DNA of 64,000 nucleotides, taken from positions 46,209 through 110,208 of the forward strand of contig JABIDS010000003.1 of NCBI GenBank assembly GCA_018651605.1, given 5' to 3'. The notes beneath the pieces were generated by a model, which worked only from the letters and a program-made list of their open reading frames with translations, did not search any database and was not told the DNA's origin. Position numbers and translations under genes: made by a program. Source of the DNA: an archaeon (lineage in GTDB: Archaea; Nanobdellota; Nanobdellia; Pacearchaeales; GW2011-AR1). Below are positions 61,237 to 64,000 of this stretch, piece by piece; position 1 is the first letter of the stretch, and each line of letters opens with the position of its first letter.

Positions 61237-62112
61237 ATGAAAACCTCAATATTCACAAAAGTAAAACTCATCGGAATAATCTCTGCAACATTAATAATAA
61301 TATTTTCATCAATATTCTTTCTAAAAACAGACTTTTACTATTTTATATTAGGCACCGCAATTTTCATAGGAGGATTACCTTTTTTCATAGCATTAATTAT
61401 CGAATCAAAAGATGTAAAAGAAAAAGAGGAAATGTTTTTAGAATTTGCAAGAGACTTAGTAGAAGGAGTAAGAGCAGGAACACCTATAAGCAAAAGCATA
61501 GCTAATATAAGGTCAAAAGACTACGGGATTTTGAATCTTTATGTAAGAAAATTAGCAAACCAAATCGCACTAGGAATACCAATGCAGATTGCATTTCAAA
61601 CATTTGCAAGAGACGCAAGAAGTAAAACAATCTCCAGAGCAATAACAATAATCAGCGAATCAGAAAAAGCCGGCGGAAGAATAGAAGCAATACTAGAATC
61701 CGTAGCACGTTCAGTGGCACAATCCGACAAACTAAAAAAAGAAAGAAGAGCCTCAATGTATACAATGGTTGTTCAAGGATATATAATTTTCTTAATATTT
61801 ATAGTGATAATGTTAGTAATGCAATTCAAAATCTTACCAATCGCACCAAGTTTAAACATGGCGTCTGAACAAGTCCAAGAAAATCCAATATCAACCGGCT
61901 CATTAAGTAAAATATTGCCAACAGGAAAAACAGCAACACCAGAAGAACTCGCAAGACCATTCATATGGCTCATAGTTGTCCAAGGTTTTTTCATAGGACT
62001 TGTCATAGGAAAACTCTCCGAAGGCAAAGTCAAAGCAGGACTTAAACATTCATTCATCCTCGTAGTCATATCATTATGGATAAATGCAGGGGCCAAGTTG
62101 TTTTGGGGTTAA
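61237..62112 (+). CDS. TadC/FlaJ-like pilus membrane protein 2
   Basis: Protein of 291 residues. Two N-terminal helices, one T2SSF domain (FLEFARDLVEGVRAGTPISKSI...ISESEKAGGRIEAILESVARS), then helices (GYIIFLIFIVIMLVMQF; FIWLIVVQGFFIGLVIG). It starts 1 nt after the previous gene. Two platform proteins in series resemble Tad or archaeal Aap systems. Confidence 0.9.
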   Translation: MKTSIFTKVKLIGIISATLIIIFSSIFFLKTDFYYFILGTAIFIGGLPFFIALIIESKDVKEKEEMFLEFARDLVEGVRAGTPISKSIANIRSKDYGILNLYVRKLANQIALGIPMQIAFQTFARDARSKTISRAITIISESEKAGGRIEAILESVARSVAQSDKLKKERRASMYTMVVQGYIIFLIFIVIMLVMQFKILPIAPSLNMASEQVQENPISTGSLSKILPTGKTATPEELARPFIWLIVVQGFFIGLVIGKLSEGKVKAGLKHSFILVVISLWINAGAKLFWG

Positions 62113-62115
62113 AAA

Positions 62116-62820
62116 ATGAAACAAAAAAAATCACAATCACATGTCGAAATAATCCTCTCATTCACATTATTCTTAAGCACAGTTCTAATAATATTTCTTT
62201 TTCTAAACCCTTTAGCAAAAACAAATCAAACCTCCACAGACTTAGAAAACATTAAAAAAAATATCATAAAAGAAACTTCAGAAACAATCGGCTCTATGTC
62301 AGTTATATTAAAAGAACCAGCAATACCTGGAAGTCCAACCTCCTTAGAAACTTGCTATGATTTTCCACAAACACCCTATATCGATGCCTACAAATCCAAT
62401 TTCATAGAAATAGAACAAGACCCAAGAAAATACACCCTTTATTTTTCAGAAGAATTTCCAGATAATTTAATTGATCCAATAAACAAACCCAATTATAATT
62501 CCATAGATTGCCCAATAGACACTTACACCTTCGGAGCCTACGCACAAGAAACCATAATCACCTACGACAAACTAGAAACCTTAATCACTGAATATAACAC
62601 AGACTACAACAACCTCAAAACAACACTTCAAACTAAAAACGATTTCAGATTAACATTCAAAAATCTCCAAGACCATTTAGAAATATCCGACCCAGCACTA
62701 ACATCAAATCCTAAAAACATCCCCCAAGAAACAAATGTCCAAGCAAAAGAATTCCCAATAAGAATAATAAAAGACACAGGAGAAATCCAGGAAATAATAT
62801 TAAACATACAAACATGGTAA
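62116..62820 (+). CDS. Pilin-like protein
   Basis: Protein of 234 residues. KKSQSHVEIILSFTLFLSTVLIIF is a class III-like start with Glu after the His-Val. The outer domain has two Cys. It is part of the pilus operon downstream of the platform proteins. Confidence 0.75.
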   Translation: MKQKKSQSHVEIILSFTLFLSTVLIIFLFLNPLAKTNQTSTDLENIKKNIIKETSETIGSMSVILKEPAIPGSPTSLETCYDFPQTPYIDAYKSNFIEIEQDPRKYTLYFSEEFPDNLIDPINKPNYNSIDCPIDTYTFGAYAQETIITYDKLETLITEYNTDYNNLKTTLQTKNDFRLTFKNLQDHLEISDPALTSNPKNIPQETNVQAKEFPIRIIKDTGEIQEIILNIQTW

Positions 62821-62837
62821 AAAATAAATCCAAAAAA

Positions 62838-62909
62838 ACACATGATAAGCTTCCGAAGGAAGTAATTAGAGGGAAGGTGACTTGTAAGGAAACCGTAGGT
62901 TTCATACGA
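62838..62909 (+). repeat. ORF-preserving repeat, short form (copy A3)
   Basis: 72 nt (24 codons) from ACACATGATAAG to ATACGA. Hairpin GCTTCC-GAAGGAAGT, core GGTGACTTGT, then the short hairpin GGAAACC-GTAGGTTTC like B2. It is followed with no gap by copy A4. Confidence 0.85.
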
Positions 62910-63011
62910 GCACATGATAAGCTTCTGAAGGAAGCATTTAGAGGGAAGGTGACCTATCAATCTAAAAGGAGGATACATCTAAGGAACCTTGGTTCCTTGG
63001 ATACCATACGA
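62910..63011 (+). repeat. ORF-preserving repeat, long form (copy A4)
   Basis: 102 nt, from GCACATGATAAG to ATACGA, nearly identical to A2. The core reads GGTGACCTAT. It ends 2 nt before the ATG at 63014. Confidence 0.85.
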
Positions 63012-63013
63012 AA

Positions 63014-63412
63014 ATGAAAAACAAAAAAGCATGGCTAAGAATCGTAGAAGCAGTTTTAGCAATTCTAATCATACTATCAACCCTATTAGTAATCACATCA
63101 AAACAAACAACACAAGAAGATTTATCAGATGAAATCTCAGAAATTCAAACCAACATCTTAGACATAGTAAGCAAAAATACAACACTAAGAGAATATGTCA
63201 TTAATGAAAATCCTGCCGCATTAAAAAAAGAAATAGACCTCCGGCTTCCAAATTCTTTCAATTCCGCAATAAAAATCTGTCAAGTAGATAACATCTGCAC
63301 TAGCACAGAAATACCAACAGATAAATCAGTCCATACAAAAGAAATCCTAATAACTACGACATTAGAAACTTATCAACCAAAAAAATTAAGATTTTTTGTC
63401 TGGATAGAATAA
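63014..63412 (+). CDS. Pilin-like protein after tandem repeats
   Basis: Protein of 132 residues. MKNKKAWLRIVEAVLAILII: class III-like start with Glu in the helix. The 193-nt gap to the preceding gene is filled by repeats A3 and A4; an alternative ORF (62814-63017) reads through both but stops on the fourth base after them. Probably a minor pilin. Confidence 0.7.
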   Translation: MKNKKAWLRIVEAVLAILIILSTLLVITSKQTTQEDLSDEISEIQTNILDIVSKNTTLREYVINENPAALKKEIDLRLPNSFNSAIKICQVDNICTSTEIPTDKSVHTKEILITTTLETYQPKKLRFFVWIE

Positions 63413-63457
63413 TCCCAAACCAAAAACATTTATATAACTAAAAACCCTTCCACAAAC

Positions 63458-64000
63458 ATGAAAAAAAAGGGCGTAAAAAAGAGAACCAAAATTCTGCTTA
63501 TAACACTAACCATAGCCATAACTATCCTAATTATTTTATCTTCATATAATTACCAAATACAAAAAACAATTCAAAACAACATAGATAAAAACCAAAAACA
63601 ATTATCAACAAACCCTCTAAAAATTTCAGAAAAAACAAAAGAAGTTTTTCAAACTATAACAAATACTCACCCAGTAGATTTAGTTTTAGAAATTTTAAAC
63701 ATTAATGATATATTTTACAAAAGAGGATTAATTCTTTATAGCGACATAACAGGTTACGGTTACGGCGACCCAATCCCAGAACCAGACCCAGATCCCTATC
63801 CTAATCCAGACCCAGGATCAAAATGCCAAACAAACCAAGACTGCGATGACGACAACATCTGCAACGGCCAAGAATTCTGCGAACAAGGAATTTGCATGTT
63901 TGGAAACACACTAAACTGCGAAGACAACGACCCTTGCACTCATGATTATTGCGCAAATAATCAATGCGTAAATAATCCCTTACCTGATTGTCAAAAAAAA
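63458..64000 (+). CDS. Exported Cys-rich protein, 3' end outside window
   Basis: Of this gene 181 codons are visible, with no stop, and it is absent from the ORF track. N-terminal helix KILLITLTIAITILIILSSYN, a helical region, then a Pro/Asp linker (PEPDPDPYPNPDPG) and a Cys-rich repeat with DCDDDNICNGQEFC, DPCTHDYC. Such DxDxC repeats occur in many secreted archaeal and bacterial proteins. TTTATATAAC is 25-30 nt upstream. Likely the surface-displayed end of the pilus operon. Confidence 0.75.
   Translation, partial: MKKKGVKKRTKILLITLTIAITILIILSSYNYQIQKTIQNNIDKNQKQLSTNPLKISEKTKEVFQTITNTHPVDLVLEILNINDIFYKRGLILYSDITGYGYGDPIPEPDPDPYPNPDPGSKCQTNQDCDDDNICNGQEFCEQGICMFGNTLNCEDNDPCTHDYCANNQCVNNPLPDCQKK

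Noticed and set aside
62814-63017. ORF MVKNKSKKTHDKL... as a separate gene
   Set aside because: It consists almost wholly of repeats A3 and A4 and ends 4 nt into the next gene; the pilin starts at 63014.

Overview
The window is an AT-rich, densely packed archaeal chromosome segment. Family content (FtsZ plus SepF, eIF5A, Rpo12, Spt5, L1/L10/L12, Taw1, FlaJ-like pilus genes, S-layer protein, archaeal SRP RNA, TATA boxes about 25 nt before leaderless starts) points to Archaea. Many short orphan genes, a bacterial-type MetK, an archaeosortase-like protein and several minor-pilin-like genes fit a DPANN lineage, most likely Pacearchaeota/Woesearchaeota. That placement is an inference.

Layout. 1-7.3 kb: two giant orphan surface-type proteins, a small membrane protein and a lipoprotein. 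7.4-10.2 kb: four minor-pilin-like genes. 10.5-22.4 kb: metK, a winged-helix regulator, the S-layer gene, a polyprenyl-phosphate group (DUF368, archaeosortase, PAP2), a cell-surface protein and a short Dph2-like gene. 22.5-29.5 kb (mostly minus): sepF, pfdB, rpoP, eL43, tRNA-Pro, rpl11, spt5, secE and ftsZ with orphan genes between them. 29.6-38.5 kb: FKBP, eIF5A, eL40, site-2 protease, taw1, and rpl1-L10-orphan-L12. 38.6-41 kb: a TumA/TumE-like toxin-antitoxin pair and tRNA-Ser. 41-45.7 kb: a probable isoleucine-controlled operon, leader peptide-cimA-ileS. 45.8-52.7 kb: TrmB regulator, MiaB-like enzyme, argS, a hairpin-array RNA and tRNA-Leu. 52.7-53 kb: SRP RNA. 53.1-64 kb: a type IV pilus-like operon with pilins, a LamG pilin, a secretion ATPase and two TadC/FlaJ proteins.

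The most unusual content is non-coding. (1) A repeat family (core GGTGACTTGT, end ATACGA) sits in or just before the first codons of pilin-like genes. Its copies are exactly 102 or 72 nt and keep the reading frame; related forms lie in the leaders of eL40 and of a winged-helix gene. (2) A leaderless 21-codon ORF ending in four Ile codons precedes citramalate synthase and IleRS, which looks like attenuation. (3) A minus-strand array of six cUUCGg-capped hairpins has its own TATA box and U-tract. (4) A second structured repeat occurs in three copies. Genes also fall into two compositional classes: conserved genes follow an A+C-rich plus strand, while many orphan genes do not.
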